From Polyangiaceae bacterium (GTDB taxonomy: Bacteria; Myxococcota_A; Polyangia; Polyangiales; Polyangiaceae): DNA of 63,682 bases. The position numbers and the translations under genes were made by a program. Numbering within the stretch: the stretch's first letter is position 1; each line of letters begins with the position of its first letter. Shown here in pieces: positions 8,747 to 18,143 of the stretch. The notes beneath the pieces are model-generated. The model ran no database searches. It saw only the letters and a program-made list of their open reading frames with translations, and was not told where the DNA came from. The DNA is taken from assembly GCA_022842465.1 (NCBI GenBank), contig JALHPN010000020.1, positions 1 through 63,682 of the forward strand, read 5' to 3'.

Positions 8747-9856
8747 ATGTCCACCGACGTGATGATCTACGCGAACGGGCTCACGAAGCGATACGGCTCG
8801 TTCCGCGCGCTCGACGACGTGAGCTTCGAGGTGAGGCGCGGCGAGATCGTGGGGTTCCTCGGGCCGAACGGCGCCGGGAAGTCGACCACGATGCGCATCC
8901 TCACCTGCTTCATCGCCCCGACGGGCGGTGTCGCGAAGGTGCGGGGCCACGACGTCTTCGACGACACGCTCGCGGTGCGGGCGAGCCTCGGGTACCTCCC
9001 GCAGCGCGCGCCGCTCTACCTCGAGATGACGGTGCTCGAGTACCTCGAGTTCGCGGCCCGCGTGCGGAACCTCGACAAGAGCACGTTCCGGAAGCAGGCC
9101 CGGAACGTGGTCGAGATCTGCGGCCTCGCGCAGTCGCTCTCGAAGGAGATCCGCCAGCTCTCGCACGGCTACCGGCAGCGCGTCGGCCTCGCGCAGGCGC
9201 TCATCCACGACCCGCCGATCCTCATCCTCGACGAGCCGACGAGCGACCTCGACCCGAACGAAAAATCGGAATTTCTCAACTACCTGAAGCAGATCGGCAA
9301 GGACCGCACGGTCCTCCTCTCGACGCACAACCTGAAGGAGGTCGAGTCGGCCTGCGCGCGCGCGATCATCGTGTCGCGCGGCCGGGTGGTCGCCGACGGC
9401 GCCCTCGACGACATCCGGGCGAAGAGCGGCCAGGTCCGCTACCTCGTCAGCGTCCAGGAGTCGGCGACCGACTCGCCGTATCGGGGCAAGGGCCAGCTCC
9501 CGCGCTCGGCGGACGTCGAGCAGGCGCTCGGCAGCGTGACGGGCGTGAAGAAGGTGGCCGAGCTCCCGACCGACGATCGCGCGCACGCGTACGAGATCCT
9601 CGGCGCGGAAGGGTCGGATCTCCGGCCGGAGATCTTCCGGATGGTGGCAGACAAGGGGTGGGTGCTCCTCGAGCTCCATCGCGACACGCAGACCCTCGAG
9701 GACGTGTTCCGCCAGCTCACCATCGGTGACGAGCGGAAGAACCGTCAGCTCGGACCGGAGGCGGCGACCCGCGGCGCTAGCCGCGTCGACGAGGACGACG
9801 AGGACGACGACGAGGACGACGACGACGACGACGCGGACGGTGAGGAGAAGCGATGA
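8747..9856 (+). CDS. GldA-like ABC transporter ATP-binding protein
   Basis: 369 residues. Walker A GPNGAGKST at about 39-47, Q-loop region, signature LSHGYRQRVG (the Ser-His-Gly form common in this subfamily), Walker B LILDEP followed by TSDLDP, and H-loop STHNLKEVE. A C-terminal extension of about 140 residues ends in a nearly pure Asp/Glu tail (about 20 residues). The start is set at ATG 8747, preceded by GGAGG at 8738-8742. Upstream in-frame ATGs at 8624 and 8705 lack a ribosome site. It is the first gene of a four-gene operon with permease, GldG-like and DUF4340 genes, and overlaps the next gene by four bases (ATGA). The cargo is unknown. Confidence 0.92.
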   Translation: MSTDVMIYANGLTKRYGSFRALDDVSFEVRRGEIVGFLGPNGAGKSTTMRILTCFIAPTGGVAKVRGHDVFDDTLAVRASLGYLPQRAPLYLEMTVLEYLEFAARVRNLDKSTFRKQARNVVEICGLAQSLSKEIRQLSHGYRQRVGLAQALIHDPPILILDEPTSDLDPNEKSEFLNYLKQIGKDRTVLLSTHNLKEVESACARAIIVSRGRVVADGALDDIRAKSGQVRYLVSVQESATDSPYRGKGQLPRSADVEQALGSVTGVKKVAELPTDDRAHAYEILGAEGSDLRPEIFRMVADKGWVLLELHRDTQTLEDVFRQLTIGDERKNRQLGPEAATRGASRVDEDDEDDDEDDDDDDADGEEKR

Positions 9857-10788
9857 GCAGCGAGACCGTCGAGAAGGACAGCGAGAAGAAGCTCGCGGCC
9901 ATGCACGACTCGAAGGAGTCCGAGGCCGACGAGAAGGACGACGATCGCGACGACGACGACGACGACAAGGAGGAGAAGAACGCCTCCTCGCGTGCGGCGA
10001 GCGTCAGCGGCCGCTCGGGGGAGAAGGTCGTCCTCGAGCGCCCGGGCGGCGCTTCGATGATCTGGACCGTCGCGCGCCGTGAGATCGCGTCGAACTTCCT
10101 CTCGCCGATCACCTACATCGTGACGGCGGTGAGCTTCATCGTCTTCGGCGCGTGGTTCTTCTACCACAAGGGCGGGTTCTGGGGCGTCGACCGGGCCAGC
10201 ATGGTCCGCGCGTTCGACATGGTCCCCGCGGCCCTCTGCGGGATCATCCCGCTCTACACGATGCGCTCGCTCTCGGACGAGAAGCGCGTCGGCACGATCG
10301 AGCTCCTCATCACGATGCCGGTGAAGGACAGCGAGGTCATCCTCGGGAAATTCATCGGCTCGATGAGCGTCATGACCGCGCAGCTCGCGCTCCTCGCGAT
10401 CTACCCGATCATGATGTTCAAGTGGCCGTGGCACCTCGGCGAGCTCGACTGGAACCCGTTCTGGGTCGGCATGATGGGCCTCTTCCTCCTCTCGGCGGCC
10501 GGCACCGCGATCGGCCTCATGTGGTCGAGCTACACGGACAGCCAGCTGATGGCGTACTTCGCGGCGGCGATCACGCTCGCGACGCTCTACGCGTTCGGCC
10601 AGCTCGCCGTCGTCGAGTCGCTCAAGGGCGTGGTCGGTGACGCGCTCGCGTTCCTCAGCCTCCAGTCGCGGTTCGAGCCCTTCGCGCGCGGCGTGATCGA
10701 CTCCCGCGCCATCGTCTACTTTCTCTCCATCACGGCGCTCTGCCTGTTGGTGGCCTTCCGCTCTCTCGAGAGCCGGAAGTGGTCCTGA
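9853..10788 (+). CDS. GldF-like ABC-2 permease with acidic N-terminal tail
   Basis: 311 residues. The first 65 residues are highly charged and disordered, including a run of Asp, then a short juxtamembrane segment (IWTVARREIASNFLSPITYIVT) begins the membrane part with about six hydrophobic helices. The motif SLSDEKRVGTIELLITMPVKDSEVILGKF is split here for length but is plainly the ABC-2 permease signature (SDEK-x-x-GTIELL). It overlaps the ATPase stop (ATGA) with GAGGAG five bases upstream, so the two are translated together. It probably pairs with the upstream ATPase in the inner membrane. Confidence 0.9.
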   Translation: MSSETVEKDSEKKLAAMHDSKESEADEKDDDRDDDDDDKEEKNASSRAASVSGRSGEKVVLERPGGASMIWTVARREIASNFLSPITYIVTAVSFIVFGAWFFYHKGGFWGVDRASMVRAFDMVPAALCGIIPLYTMRSLSDEKRVGTIELLITMPVKDSEVILGKFIGSMSVMTAQLALLAIYPIMMFKWPWHLGELDWNPFWVGMMGLFLLSAAGTAIGLMWSSYTDSQLMAYFAAAITLATLYAFGQLAVVESLKGVVGDALAFLSLQSRFEPFARGVIDSRAIVYFLSITALCLLVAFRSLESRKWS

Positions 10789-10809
10789 TTCCCAGAGGCA
10801 ACCGAAGCC

Positions 10810-12654
10810 ATGGAAAAGCGTAAGAAGGCAGCCACCGAGAGCGGCGCGCTCCTCGTCGTGATCGCGCTCATTCTCGTCGCGGTGAACGCGCTCAGTTTCT
10901 TCCTCTACTTCCGGAAGGACACGACGGCGGCGGAGAAGTACACGCTGTCGAAGGGGTCCGGCCACCTCCTCACCGAGATGAAGGGGGAGATGAAGGTCGA
11001 GGCCTACGTCACGAAGGGGCTCCCGAAGCTCGACGCGTTCGTGCGCGATCTGCGCGATCTGCTCCAGCAGTACAAGGACGCGAGCAAGGGCAAGTTCGAC
11101 TACGTCATCATCGAGGCGAACGACGAGGAGCAGAAGAAGAAGGCGAAGGAGGCCGGCCTCCAGGAGCTCCAGTTCGGCGAGGGCTCGGACACGGAGGACA
11201 AGGCCGAGTTCGCCAAGGGCTACATGGGCCTCGTCTTCAACTACGGCGCCGAGCGCGACACGATCAAGGTGCTCTCGCCCGACAACAACGTCGGCCTCGA
11301 GTTCTGGATCACGAACAAGGTCCGCGAGGTCCGCGACAAGGGCGACCAGATCAAGCACAAGATCGGCGTCCTCACGGGCCACGACGAGCTGAAGCTCTCC
11401 GATCCGGTGCTCCTCCCCTCGAACTCCGGCCAGAAGCCGAACCTCCAGGGCATCCTCTCGCAGTACTTCCCGTTCTACACGTTCGTCGACGTCGATCTGA
11501 AGAACGGCGACGGCGAGGTCGACGAGTCCCTCGACGGCATCATCATGATGCAGCCGGGCAAGGACATCTCCGAGAAGGAGCTCCGCCGCATCGACGCCTT
11601 CGTCATGAAGGGCAAGAGCCTCGCCGTCATCGCGAGCGCCGTGAACCTCAAGGCGAGCGACCCGAGCGGCTCGGCGACGATGTCGACGCACAACATCGAC
11701 AAGCTCCTCTCGGGCTACGGCATCGAGATGGGCAAGGACGTCGTCCTCGACTACGGCCGCCCGATGCGCGTGCCGGTGCCGACGCAGATGGGCATGCAGG
11801 TCGGCCGCTTCCCGCCCGTCCTCGACGTGCAGGACGACGGGCGCTTCACGGGCAACGAGCAGCTCCTCGACACGAGCTTCCCGGCCTTCTTCCGCATCTC
11901 GCCGATCGCCGTCCCGTTCGCGTCGTCTCTGACCGTCAAGGCGGACAAGCAGCCCGAGGGGCAGTTCCGCGTCATCGCGCGCTCGACGCCGAAGAGCCAG
12001 AAGCGCGAGGGCGACACGCTCGACCTCAAGCTCCTGCAGCGCTGGACGCCCCAGAAGGGCACCCTCACGCAGTACGACATCGCGGCGACCGTCGAGGGCA
12101 AGCTGAAGAGCGCGTTCGCGGGCGGCGACAAGATGGGCGTCGAGATCCCGGACGCGGCGACCAACAAGGCGCGCGTGCTCGTCATCTCCTCGTCGCAGTT
12201 CTTCGCGAACCCCTTCGCGCGCGCCGGAAACGGCCCGGACATGGGCCAGATGGGCATGCAGATGCCCGGCATGGGCGGTGACGAGAACCTCCTGATGTTC
12301 GCCGACGGCTACGCCCGCGCGGTGCTCACGAACACCATCCTCGTCGCGAAGAACCTGATGGACTGGGTGACGGGCGACACGGATCTGCTCGCGGCCTCCG
12401 CGAAGATCCTCCAGGAGCCCTCGCTCAGCTACGGGGACGTCTCGAAGCCGAACTTCGACGAGATGTCGGAGGAGCAGCTCTCGAAGCAAGCCGACGAGAT
12501 GAAGAAGGAGCGGAAGAAGAAGCAGAACGTGATCGGCGGCACGCTGATCGTCGGCGTTCCGGTCTTCTTCGGCCTGCTCGGCTTCCTCCTCTGGCAGCGG
12601 CGGTCCTCGCGGCGCAACAACGCGCTCGCCGAGCTGACCGAAGCCGCGGCCTGA
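10810..12654 (+). CDS. GldG-like ABC auxiliary membrane protein
   Basis: 614 residues with an N-terminal membrane helix (about 14-34), a large periplasmic region and a C-terminal membrane helix (about 575-595, IVGVPVFFGLLGFLLW), then a short cytosolic tail. This is the layout of the ABC-type transport auxiliary component named after GldG. A conserved stretch before residue 200 (KHKIGVLTGHDEL) matches the family pattern. A methionine/glycine-rich segment (MGQMGMQMPGMGG) sits near residue 478. In Bacteroidota GldAFG is tied to gliding, but in Myxococcota the role is not established, so function here is inferred only from operon context. Confidence 0.88.
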   Translation: MEKRKKAATESGALLVVIALILVAVNALSFFLYFRKDTTAAEKYTLSKGSGHLLTEMKGEMKVEAYVTKGLPKLDAFVRDLRDLLQQYKDASKGKFDYVIIEANDEEQKKKAKEAGLQELQFGEGSDTEDKAEFAKGYMGLVFNYGAERDTIKVLSPDNNVGLEFWITNKVREVRDKGDQIKHKIGVLTGHDELKLSDPVLLPSNSGQKPNLQGILSQYFPFYTFVDVDLKNGDGEVDESLDGIIMMQPGKDISEKELRRIDAFVMKGKSLAVIASAVNLKASDPSGSATMSTHNIDKLLSGYGIEMGKDVVLDYGRPMRVPVPTQMGMQVGRFPPVLDVQDDGRFTGNEQLLDTSFPAFFRISPIAVPFASSLTVKADKQPEGQFRVIARSTPKSQKREGDTLDLKLLQRWTPQKGTLTQYDIAATVEGKLKSAFAGGDKMGVEIPDAATNKARVLVISSSQFFANPFARAGNGPDMGQMGMQMPGMGGDENLLMFADGYARAVLTNTILVAKNLMDWVTGDTDLLAASAKILQEPSLSYGDVSKPNFDEMSEEQLSKQADEMKKERKKKQNVIGGTLIVGVPVFFGLLGFLLWQRRSSRRNNALAELTEAAA

Positions 12655-12676
12655 ACACCATTCCAGGAGAACGAAC

Positions 12677-13729
12677 GTGGATCGCACGAAGCAGCTCGTG
12701 GTCTCTGTCGTGGTGCTCGCCGCGCTCGGCGGCGCCGTCTGGAAGGTCTCGCAGGACGACGCGAAGAAGGGGTCCGCCACCATCACGGCGGCGGATCTCC
12801 CCGATCTCAAGGCGACGGACGACGTCGACAAGATCTCGGTCACCAACGGCGAGAAGGGTGAGGTCGTCCTCGAGAAGAAGGGCGACAAGTGGGAGGTCAC
12901 GAAGCCCGTCCAGGCGGCCGCCAGCCAGGCGAACGTGAAGTCTCTCCTCGACAACCTGAAGGAGCTCAAGGCCAAGGAGATCATCTTGGCGGCTCCCACG
13001 GACGACCAGAAGAAGGATTTTCAGTTCGAGCCCACGAAGGCGGTCCACGTCGTCACCTACAAGGGCGGCGAGAAGAAGCTCGACGCGACGTTCGGAAAGT
13101 CCGGCGCTCGCGGGCAGACCGCGATGGTCGACGGCAAGCCCGGCATCTACTCGGTGACGGGCTACTCGAGCTATCTCTTCGCCCGTGAGGTGAAGGGCTG
13201 GCGCGACACGAAGATCTTCGAGTTCGACGACGCGAACGTCACGGGCTTCGCGATCGAGAACAAGAACGGCCCCTTCTCCTTCACGAAGGGCGACAAGTGG
13301 GCCGGCACCTTCAAGGGCAAGCCGATCGAGCGCTTCGACGAGGACAAGGTCAAGGACGCCATTCGCTCGCTCAAGAACCTGAACGCCGACGACTTCGGCG
13401 ACGGCAAGAGCCAGGCAGAAGCGGGCCTCGACGCGCCGGAGGGCAAGGCCACCGTCACGCTGAAGGACGGCGCCGGCACGTACGTGCTCAAGGTCGGCAA
13501 GGTCTCCACCGGCACGTCGCGCTACGCGATGAAGGACGGCTCCGAGGTCGTCTACACGATCGCGCAGTTCCCGGCCGACTGGGTCACCGCCGACGTCGCG
13601 AAGTTCCAGAAGCCGGTCGAGAAGGCGGACGCGGGCGCGAAGGCGGCTTCCCCCGTGATGCCTGCCGGGATGCCCGGCATGCCGCCCGGCCACGGCGGCA
13701 TGGGCGACGACGACGGGCACGGTCACTGA
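12677..13729 (+). CDS. DUF4340 domain membrane-anchored periplasmic protein
   Basis: 350 residues from a GTG start with AGGAGA six bases upstream. The N-terminal helix (KQLVVSVVVLAALGGAVWKV) anchors a periplasmic part containing two copies of the DUF4340 pattern (WEVTKPVQAAASQANVKSLL, then the second half with similar strand order). The C-terminus is rich in Met, Gly, Pro and His and ends HGH, so metal binding is possible but unproven. DUF4340 proteins almost always follow GldG-like genes, and this one closes the operon begun at 8747. Confidence 0.88.
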   Translation: MDRTKQLVVSVVVLAALGGAVWKVSQDDAKKGSATITAADLPDLKATDDVDKISVTNGEKGEVVLEKKGDKWEVTKPVQAAASQANVKSLLDNLKELKAKEIILAAPTDDQKKDFQFEPTKAVHVVTYKGGEKKLDATFGKSGARGQTAMVDGKPGIYSVTGYSSYLFAREVKGWRDTKIFEFDDANVTGFAIENKNGPFSFTKGDKWAGTFKGKPIERFDEDKVKDAIRSLKNLNADDFGDGKSQAEAGLDAPEGKATVTLKDGAGTYVLKVGKVSTGTSRYAMKDGSEVVYTIAQFPADWVTADVAKFQKPVEKADAGAKAASPVMPAGMPGMPPGHGGMGDDDGHGH

Positions 13730-13789
13730 GCCGCGCTTTCGCCAGGAAGTTGCCTCGGCGACGACCGGACGGGTAGGCCCTTGGGGCCC

Positions 13790-15049
13790 GTGCCTCGTCC
13801 GATCGTCGCCGTCGCCGTTTGTGCCTCCTCGCTCGCCCTCGCGGCGTGCGGCGGCGGCGCGCCCCCCCGAAAGGTCGCGACGCCGGTCGCCGCGCTGCGT
13901 ACGGTCCCTGCTCCCGAGCCGGCCGCCGAGGAGCCGACCGCAGGGCCGCCCCCGGAGCACTGGTACTTCGAGCACCTCGCGCCGAACGGGCGGCACGCGC
14001 TCCTCCGGAGGCTCGATCCGACGGGCCGCTCGACGCTGCAGACGCGCATCGTCGACGTCGACACGGGCGCGGTCCTCGAGGAGGTGCAGATGCCCGAGCT
14101 CGGAAAGTTCCCGGGTCGGACGATCGGCCTCGGCGGACCCGAGGTCGCGAAGCTCGACGCGATGCTCGCGTCGCCTCGCTTCGAGGAAGACCTCGCGCGC
14201 GGCGCGCACGTCGCGAAGCGCTTCCCGTTCGGGTCGTGTGGCCGCCTCTCGGCGGGCGTCGGGAACGCGGGGATCGCGTTCAACGCGGGCGACTGGCTCT
14301 ACCTCGCCGACGCGGCGGGGAAGGTGCGGAAGAAGCTCGCCCAGGAGGCGGCGTACGACCCGCGCTTCTCCCCGGATGGGAAGTTCCTCTTCTTCCGGCG
14401 CGCGGCGGGCTCGATCGATCGCGTGTTCGCGAAATACGAGCTCGTCGTGATGCCGGCCGACCTCTCGTCCTCGCCACGCGCGATCCCGGGAACGGCCGGC
14501 GTCCGCGAGACGATCGCCACGACGGCCGACGGCGGCAGCGCGATCGTCCTCGCGTCACACGAGCCGATCGTGAAGACGTGCGTGCTGTCCGTCGCGCTCA
14601 AGCCGCCCTTCGCGATGAAGAAGCTCGGATGCCTCGAAGGCTCCGAGCGGCTCGTCGAGTCGACGATCTCGCCGAAGGGCCGCTTCGTGGCGCTAACCAC
14701 CCAGACGACGTCGGAGAAGGACGTGACGCCGGCGGCGGAGGCGAAGGGAAAGCGAGCGCCGCCCTCGACCCTCGCCTGGCGGCTCCGCGTGCTCTCGCTC
14801 GCGACGGGGCAGGTCGTGTACGACGCGCCCACCGAGGCCGGGTACTCGCTCCGCGGCATCAGCGAGGGCGGAACGCTCGTCCAGAGCGGGATGCGCGGCG
14901 TGCTCGTCGACGACGTCACGGGAAAGTCGCGCCGCGAGCTGAAATCGCCGCCCGATCTCGGTCACCGCGTGTTCTTCCGGAGCGACGACGAGCTCGTCGT
15001 GCAGCGTGGCGGAAGCGTGGCGGTCGTGGACGTTCGCACGCTGGAGTGA
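13790..15049 (+). CDS. Lipoprotein with WD40/TolB-like propeller features
   Basis: About 419 residues. The lipoprotein signal ends in Leu-Ala-Ala-Cys followed by three glycines. The body contains recurring strand-turn patterns such as DPRFSPDGKFLFFRR and STISPKGRFVALTT, typical of TolB/WD40-like beta-propellers. A GTG at 13790 is chosen. A TTG nine bases upstream (13781) is in frame and cannot be excluded, as neither has a convincing ribosome site. It follows the DUF4340 gene by 60 bases on the same strand and may be transcribed with it. No enzymatic motif is seen. Confidence 0.8.
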   Translation: MPRPIVAVAVCASSLALAACGGGAPPRKVATPVAALRTVPAPEPAAEEPTAGPPPEHWYFEHLAPNGRHALLRRLDPTGRSTLQTRIVDVDTGAVLEEVQMPELGKFPGRTIGLGGPEVAKLDAMLASPRFEEDLARGAHVAKRFPFGSCGRLSAGVGNAGIAFNAGDWLYLADAAGKVRKKLAQEAAYDPRFSPDGKFLFFRRAAGSIDRVFAKYELVVMPADLSSSPRAIPGTAGVRETIATTADGGSAIVLASHEPIVKTCVLSVALKPPFAMKKLGCLEGSERLVESTISPKGRFVALTTQTTSEKDVTPAAEAKGKRAPPSTLAWRLRVLSLATGQVVYDAPTEAGYSLRGISEGGTLVQSGMRGVLVDDVTGKSRRELKSPPDLGHRVFFRSDDELVVQRGGSVAVVDVRTLE

Positions 15050-15185
15050 CGCGCGGCGCTCGAGGCGCCGGGGGCAGGAGCGGGCGGCGTTCGGCCCGAT
15101 GGGGGGCAACGCGAGGAGCGACGCACCGCGGCGTGACTCTCGGCTTCCCTGACGCCCCCGCAGCCATGCTACGAAGCCGGCCGCG

Positions 15186-16229
15186 ATGGATCTCTTCGGC
15201 CACCTCAACGCGTACGACTACGGCGAAGTCCACTTCAAGCTCGACAAGGCGACCGGCCTCAAGGCCATCGTCGCGATCCACGACTCGCGGCTCGGACCCG
15301 CGCTCGGCGGGTGTCGCTTCATCGAGTACGCCACCGACGAGGACGCCGTCATCGATGCCCTCCGCCTCGCGCGAGGCATGACGTACAAGGCCGCGCTCGC
15401 GGGCCTCGCCCACGGCGGCGGAAAGAGCGTCATCATCCGGCCCAAGCAGCACTTCGACCGCGTCGCCCTCTTCCGCGCGTTCGGGAAGTTCGTCGATGAC
15501 CTCGGCGGTCACTACATCACCGCCGAGGACAGCGGCACCGGCCTCGAGGACATGGAAGTCATCCGGACGGTGACGAAGAACGTCACCGGCGTCGACGTGG
15601 CGAATGGGGGCTCCGGCGACCCGTCGCCATTCACCGCGCTCGGCGTCCGGCGTGGCATCGAGGCGTGCGTGAAGTTCGCGCTCGGCAAGGACTCGCTCGA
15701 CGGCGTGCACGTCGCCGTCCAGGGCGTAGGCCACGTCGGCTACCACCTCTGCAAGGAGCTCCACGCCCAGGGCGCGAAGATCAGCGTCGCGGACGTGGAC
15801 CCGCTCAAGGCCGAGCGCGCCACCCGCGAGTTCGGCGCGAGCGTCGTGGAGCTCGACCAGATCACCGCCATCGCATGCGACGTCTTCGCGCCGTGCGCGC
15901 TCGGCTCCGCGCTGAACGACGCGACGATACCGCGCCTGAAGGCGAAGATCGTCGCCGGCGCCGCGAACAACCAGCTCGCCCAGCCGCGCCACGGGGACGA
16001 CCTCCACGCGCGCGGCATCCTCTATGCGCCCGACTACGCGATCAACGCGGGCGGCCTCGTCAACGTCGCGCAGGAGGTCCTCGGCTACGACGCGGGGCGT
16101 TCGCGCGAGAAGACGCTGAAGATCTACGAGACGATCTTCGAGATCGCCGAGCGTAGCCAGAAGATGGCGGCGCCGACGTACCGGATCGCCGACATGCTCG
16201 TCGAGGAGAAGCTCGCGACGATGTCGTGA
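15186..16229 (+). CDS. ldh: Leucine dehydrogenase (Glu/Leu/Phe/Val dehydrogenase family)
   Basis: 347 residues, the usual length for NAD-dependent leucine dehydrogenase. The family signature containing the substrate-binding lysine and glycine-rich loop is present (MTYKAALAGLAHGGGKSVII), followed by the dinucleotide-binding fold (VAVQGVGHVGYHLCKEL) and the conserved late segment AGAANNQLA and YAPDYAINAGGLVNV. The enzyme reversibly deaminates leucine, valine and isoleucine to 2-oxo acids. In myxobacteria branched-chain degradation supplies isovaleryl-CoA for iso-branched fatty acids, so that is a plausible role here (inference). It stands alone, 136 bases after the upstream lipoprotein. Confidence 0.93.
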   Translation: MDLFGHLNAYDYGEVHFKLDKATGLKAIVAIHDSRLGPALGGCRFIEYATDEDAVIDALRLARGMTYKAALAGLAHGGGKSVIIRPKQHFDRVALFRAFGKFVDDLGGHYITAEDSGTGLEDMEVIRTVTKNVTGVDVANGGSGDPSPFTALGVRRGIEACVKFALGKDSLDGVHVAVQGVGHVGYHLCKELHAQGAKISVADVDPLKAERATREFGASVVELDQITAIACDVFAPCALGSALNDATIPRLKAKIVAGAANNQLAQPRHGDDLHARGILYAPDYAINAGGLVNVAQEVLGYDAGRSREKTLKIYETIFEIAERSQKMAAPTYRIADMLVEEKLATMS

Positions 16230-16238
16230 GCCCTCCCG

Positions 16239-16255
16239 CGAGCGAACGCCGCTCG
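16239..16255. terminator. Possible bidirectional terminator hairpin
   Basis: CGAGCG and CGCTCG form a perfect 6-bp stem around a 5-base loop in the 40-base gap between convergent leucine dehydrogenase and lipoprotein genes. No T-run follows on either strand, so the call is weak. Confidence 0.25.
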
Positions 16256-16269
16256 ACGAGCTCCCGCGA

Positions 16270-17667
16270 CTACTTCGAACGCGCCGGAGCGAGGAGCGCC
16301 GGCACGCGATCGAGCGGAACCTCCCCGAGAGTCGCCCAGGCCTGCGCGCGCGCGACCGGGTCTCCGCCCTCCGCGAGGAGGATCGCGGCGGCCTGTCCGG
16401 CTCCGATCGCGGCGGTGGGTCGGGCGAGCGCGAAGCGTTCGAGCTTGGCCGAGAGCGCCGAGCTCGGAGGCGCGAGGAGGTGCCGATCCCTCGCGGAGCG
16501 ATCGAGCGTGGCGGTTCCCCGCGCGACGTCGAGCGCCCACTGCGCGACGATGACGTGATCATGGAGCGCGGCGTACGCGAGTGCACGCGCCATGTCGTCC
16601 CGCGCGTTCGCCACCGCGTGACGAAGGTGACACGCAGGCTCGCGCTCCGGCGACGCCGCCATCGACCGGATGCGCGAACCCGGCACGGCGTCGACGCAGG
16701 GGCCGCTCGCGAAGAGGAGCGGCTCGAGCCGCCCGCTGAGGACGTCGCGGGAGAGCGAGCTCGCGGCGAGCGCCGGAGCGGCGAGGGCTCGCGATCGCGC
16801 CTCGGCGTCGGCGAGGCTCTTCGCCAGCGACTCGGCGCTCACGGCCCCGCCGAGGTGCGCCGTCAGGCGGGGCGCGAGGTCGTCCCACGTCGTCGCCGTC
16901 ACCTTGCCGCCGGCGTGCTCTTCGAGCTCCTGCCTCACACGGACGAGCTCGGCCGTCGACGCGCGGAACATCGGGGTGTCGACGAGGTGCTCCAGCGCGT
17001 CGAGCGCGTCGTCGAGGTCGCGCGCGCGGAGGACATCGAGCTTCTGGGCGCCCGTCGCGCCGGCGGCGACGGACTCGCGGATCTCGCGGAGCCTCCGGGC
17101 GACGGCGCGATCGCGCTGCTCGGCGGAGACCGCCGACTCGGGCGCTCGCCACGTCTCGACGACGGCGCGCACGAGCGCGCTCGCGGAGCGCGGGAGACGC
17201 CGCTCCTCGTCGAGACGAAACGCCTCCTCGTCGACGAGGAAGCGGAGGAGGCTGCGCTCGAGCTCCGGTGAGTCGGTTCCGTCGCCGCCCGCTGCCGGGA
17301 GCTTCGGCGGGATCTCGTCGAGCTTCGCGCGGACGGCCGTGAGCCCACGTTCGCGCGCGGAGAACGAGAACGGATCGATGCGGCCGTCGACGAGCACGAC
17401 GGACTCGTCCTCGGTCAGCACGGCGGACATCCCGACGCGCCCGAGGTCCTCCTCGCGGAGGGTCATCCGGCTCCGCCGCGCGACGCGAAGGTCGAGCGTC
17501 GCGAGGTCCCGCAGGATCTCGTCCTCGAGCGCGTCGAAGCGCGCGAGGTCCCCGCGCTCGTCGGACGCTCGGGGGGCCGCCGGGCCGTTCGCGGTCGCGC
17601 CACCCGCGCCGCACGCGGCCGACGCGATCGCCAGGGCCATCAGCGCCGCGGCGGGGAGTCGCCTCAT
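16270..17667 (-). CDS. Helical lipoprotein of unknown function
   Basis: 465 residues. The start is ATG 17667, whose ATGA overlaps the stop of the upstream YjbQ gene. Longer in-frame extensions have no signal peptide. A lipoprotein signal ends in Ser-Ala-Ala-Cys at about residue 18. The rest is rich in Ala, Arg, Glu and Leu and reads as mostly alpha-helical, with no repeat or catalytic motif that I recognise. Translational coupling to YjbQ is the only functional hint. Confidence 0.78.
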   Translation of the reverse strand: MRRLPAAALMALAIASAACGAGGATANGPAAPRASDERGDLARFDALEDEILRDLATLDLRVARRSRMTLREEDLGRVGMSAVLTEDESVVLVDGRIDPFSFSARERGLTAVRAKLDEIPPKLPAAGGDGTDSPELERSLLRFLVDEEAFRLDEERRLPRSASALVRAVVETWRAPESAVSAEQRDRAVARRLREIRESVAAGATGAQKLDVLRARDLDDALDALEHLVDTPMFRASTAELVRVRQELEEHAGGKVTATTWDDLAPRLTAHLGGAVSAESLAKSLADAEARSRALAAPALAASSLSRDVLSGRLEPLLFASGPCVDAVPGSRIRSMAASPEREPACHLRHAVANARDDMARALAYAALHDHVIVAQWALDVARGTATLDRSARDRHLLAPPSSALSAKLERFALARPTAAIGAGQAAAILLAEGGDPVARAQAWATLGEVPLDRVPALLAPARSK

Positions 17668-18077
17668 TCGCCGAGCACCTTCACGATGAGGCGCTTGTCG
17701 CGCTGGCCGTCGAACTCGGCGTAGAAGACCCGCTGCCACGTCCCGAGGTCGAGGCGTCCGGCCGTGATCGGCACGATGACCTCGTGGTGGACGAGCATCG
17801 ACTTCAGGTGTGCGTCGCCGTTGTCCTCTCCCGTGCGATGATGCTTGTAGTCGTCACGGAACGGCGCAAGCCCCTCCAGCCACTTCCAGATGTCTTCGTG
17901 CAGGCCGGACTCGTCGTCGTTCACGAAGACGCCCGCGGTGATGTGCATCGCGCTGACGAGCATCATGCCCTCGCGGATGCCGCTCTTCGCGAGGACCTCC
18001 GCGAGCCGCGGCGTCAGATGGACGAGCTCGCGCTTCTTCTTCGTGTGGAAGGTGAAGTATTCGGTGTGGCTCTTCAC
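17664..18077 (-). CDS. YjbQ-family protein (secondary thiamine-phosphate synthase-like)
   Basis: 137 residues, the normal family length. The conserved core is evident: [18 protein letters not shown], then [39 protein letters not shown] and the closing [20 protein letters not shown]. The His, Asp and Gly residues of the HITA and GDAHLK segments form the presumed active site. Family members (UPF0047) complement thiamine-phosphate synthase weakly, but their normal role is unsettled. It is coupled by ATGA overlap to the lipoprotein gene downstream. Confidence 0.93.
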   Translation of the reverse strand: MKSHTEYFTFHTKKKRELVHLTPRLAEVLAKSGIREGMMLVSAMHITAGVFVNDDESGLHEDIWKWLEGLAPFRDDYKHHRTGEDNGDAHLKSMLVHHEVIVPITAGRLDLGTWQRVFYAEFDGQRDKRLIVKVLGE

Positions 18078-18143
18078 GGCTCGCCAGCATAGCCGACGGC
18101 GGCGCTGCCGGCAGCGGGCGCTCCTCCGCGTCCCGAGCGCGGC

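Noticed and set aside
9745..12999. 1084-residue open frame on the minus strand
   Set aside because: It lies over the ABC operon and reads as Arg/Leu/Glu-rich shadow of GC-rich codons; the plus-strand genes have family motifs and coupled starts.
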